Source: Euonymus europaeus (lineage: Eukaryota > Streptophyta > Magnoliopsida > Celastrales > Celastraceae). Taken from it: 64,000 nt of DNA. The translations under genes were made by a program, and so were the position numbers. Below, one piece after another: positions 62,364 through 64,000 of this stretch (the first letter of the stretch is position 1; every line of letters starts with the position of its first letter). Under the pieces are notes generated by a model. That model had not been told where the DNA came from and did no database searches. It saw nothing but the letters and a program-made list of their open reading frames with translations. The stretch spans positions 18,742,001-18,806,000 of the forward strand of contig OY756962.1 in NCBI GenBank assembly GCA_963580455.1, in the 5' to 3' direction.

Positions 62364-63551
62364 TGATGTGTGTATTTTATATCACATTTATATGCATATT
62401 TTTGTACACATTTATATTATTTTGAGTTAAGATTGAGTTGATACTTTGAGATTTTGTGTGTTTTGTATGTAGGAGGGTTGAAGTGAAGTTGTAATTAAAT
62501 TGGAGCATTTTTGGCTAAAAACCAGTGGAAAACGCCCTTTCAGCGCTCTACTAGTGCTCCAGCATTTAAGAGGCAGAAGAAAATGCCCTTCCAACGCTAA
62601 AGCGCCAGAAGAGCTTTCAGAACAAAAGTTCAGTTCCAGAATTAGTAAAAACTTAGTTGATTAGGTTTTTATGTCTTTTACTTGTTAAAACCTAGGGGAA
62701 ACTCACTTGGAGTATAAATAAGGGCTTAGAAACAGAAAAAGGGGGTTCCAACATTGGGAGGAAAGGCAAGGACGGCTGGACATCAACTTCATCTTCTTCC
62801 TTCATTCCTTTGGCATCTTAGATGGTTTCTTCTTCCTTTTCTTGTATATTTGTTGTTATGATTTGTAACTAAACTTATTTCTAGGGTTTGACCTAGCCAA
62901 GCATGAATGTTATGAGATGATTTGATCTATATTATGAGCTTTTGATTCAATTCTCAATTCTTGTTCTTAATTGCCATACTTCAAAGTATGATTTCTACAT
63001 AATTGCTTGATCATCAATTATGTTGTTTATTATACTCATCTAGCCAAATCACATAAACGATCCGTATTTATATATTTTGGTAGAATCGGAATTAAGAAGA
63101 TTAATTGTCGAATGCTCTGATCCGGGTTTAGGGGATTGATTGGTTGTTTAGTTCTTCTAGTCATAATGGGTTATTTTTACTAAATTAAAGACTGCGATCA
63201 AACATGATTAATTTGGTATCGATAATACGTGTTATTGCCACGATCAATGGAATAACATAATTGAGTGAGGAATCGACCCTTGAATTGGAATTGTTAACGA
63301 ATGCTTAACTTTTGTATCTCATAATAGGATTGCTTGGTAAGGTTGTACCCTAGGTTTTCCTCATTATAATTGTTAAAACTCTGTTTTGCTCATTGTTCTA
63401 AAGAATCATAAATATTTTCCGTATTTAAATTGTCGTTGGTTTTATTGGTTAAGTACATTATTCGATTAAACTTGTCCTTGTGGGATCGACCTTGTACTCA
63501 CACTTTGTGCTACATTAGTACACTTGTGCACTTGCAAGTATTTTTACATCA
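62364..63551. mobile_element. 1188-bp solo LTR inserted in the Tat-like pol
   Basis: It starts TGATGTGTGTATTTTATATC and ends TTTTTACATCA. TGATGT/ACATCA inverted ends are flanked by ACTAC at 62359-62363 and 63552-63556. The interior has no retrotransposon gene. Removing it restores the contact between the pre-integrase part (PREADY) and ALREVHEGICGSH. Confidence 0.9.
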
Positions 63552-64000
63552 ACTACGCACTCCGAGAGGTGCATGAGGGGATATGTGGAAGCCACATTGG
63601 TGCCAGGACCTTATATCATAAGATGCTGAGATGCGGGTATTATTGGCCTACTATGATGAAGGATGCCAAAGGACTTGTGCAAAAGTGTGATAAGTGTCAA
63701 AGACACTCAAACCTAGCATGGGTTCCTTCCTCTGACATCATCCCAATGCAAAACCCCTGCCCATTTGCGCAATGGGGCATGGATCTCCTTGGACCATTTG
63801 TCTAGACAGCTGGGCAGAGGAGAAACCTTATTGTGTCTGTTGATTACTTCACTAAATGGATAGAGGTAGAGCCATTGGCGGCAATATCAGAACAGAAAGT
63901 GATAGACTTTATATGGAGAACTATTGTCTACAAGTATGGCTTGCCACAGGCCCTGGTGGTGGACAATGGAAGACAGTTCGTTAGCAGAAAAATGCACAAG
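63552..64000 (+). pseudogene. Integrase of the Tat-like element, N-terminal part
   Basis: It reads ALREVHEGICGSHIGARTLY and YYWPTMMKDAKGLVQKCDKC, an HHCC zinc-binding domain. The catalytic core follows with QWGMDLLGPFV (first Asp), VDYFTKWIEVEPLA and LVVDNGRQFVS (second Asp). A TAG follows GPFV near 63803. The frame runs off the window end. Confidence 0.88.

Larger units (their letters stand above)
57509..64000 (+). mobile_element. Tat-like Ty3/gypsy retrotransposon, continues past the window
   Basis: The order is 5' LTR, primer-binding site, gag, protease, RT, RNase H, integrase, as in Ty3/gypsy. The gag wording (PRDFRLPNLEQYDGKKDPYD and CRFHKDHGHDTDECR), protease DNRSATDIL and an extra RNase H-like domain before integrase fit the Tat group. 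Stops and a 41-bp duplication break gag and pol. The 3' LTR lies outside the window. Confidence 0.88.

Overview
The window is nuclear DNA of a flowering plant, almost certainly a eudicot. The evidence is its AT-rich base composition, spliced genes with GT-AG introns, and dense nested plant transposons (Ty3/gypsy, Ty1/copia, CACTA, PIF/Harbinger, hAT, Helitron). Two plant genes are clear: an ATP23-type mitochondrial metalloprotease and an NRT1/PTR (NPF) transporter. I cannot name the species.

Layout. 1-3093 is the right part of a PIF/Harbinger element carrying a broken leftward Myb/SANT-like ORF1 and ending in a recognisable terminal repeat. 3675-17291 is an old Ty3/gypsy pol relic on the plus strand, split by a stack of insertions. 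A solo LTR (4027-15885, target duplication GATTG) sits in the reverse transcriptase. A 9.7-kb CACTA element (5851-15550, target duplication AAA) sits in that LTR. A 1-kb hAT-like element (13698-14711, target duplication GTCACAAG) sits in the CACTA element. The CACTA element carries degenerate TNP2-like and TNPA-like genes on the minus strand and exons that look captured from a host gene. 18.0-21.2 kb holds two more diverged pieces of the same LTR family. 21.6-25.1 kb is a degenerate copia element on the minus strand. A small hAT-type MITE (25214-25561) and a DUF620-like pseudogene fragment follow. 26-30.6 kb is repeat-rich and non-coding.

30626-48161 reads as one 17.5-kb Helitron on the plus strand, with a 5' TC end, a 3' hairpin and a CTAG end, inserted between A and T. 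It carries an RPA-like ORF, an F-box-like cargo gene and a Rep/helicase gene. The last 962 codons of Rep/helicase are open, but its N-terminal part is broken by frameshifts and stops. A 5.2-kb Harbinger element (31046-36245) has landed inside an exon of the Helitron RPA gene.

The Helitron 3' end lies 238 bp before the start codon of an apparently intact five-exon ATP23 gene (48400-51957, plus). A 504-bp tandem duplication (52786-53793) separates it from the convergent NPF gene (53795-55902, minus), whose first exon I could not find. From about 57.5 kb to the window end lies a Tat-like Ty3/gypsy element on the plus strand with stops in gag and pol; its integrase region is split by another solo LTR (62364-63551, target duplication ACTAC).

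The working host genes are therefore only ATP23 and probably NPF. The rest records successive transposition, with clear insertion order and several exact target-site duplications. I found no RNA genes and no CRISPR arrays.
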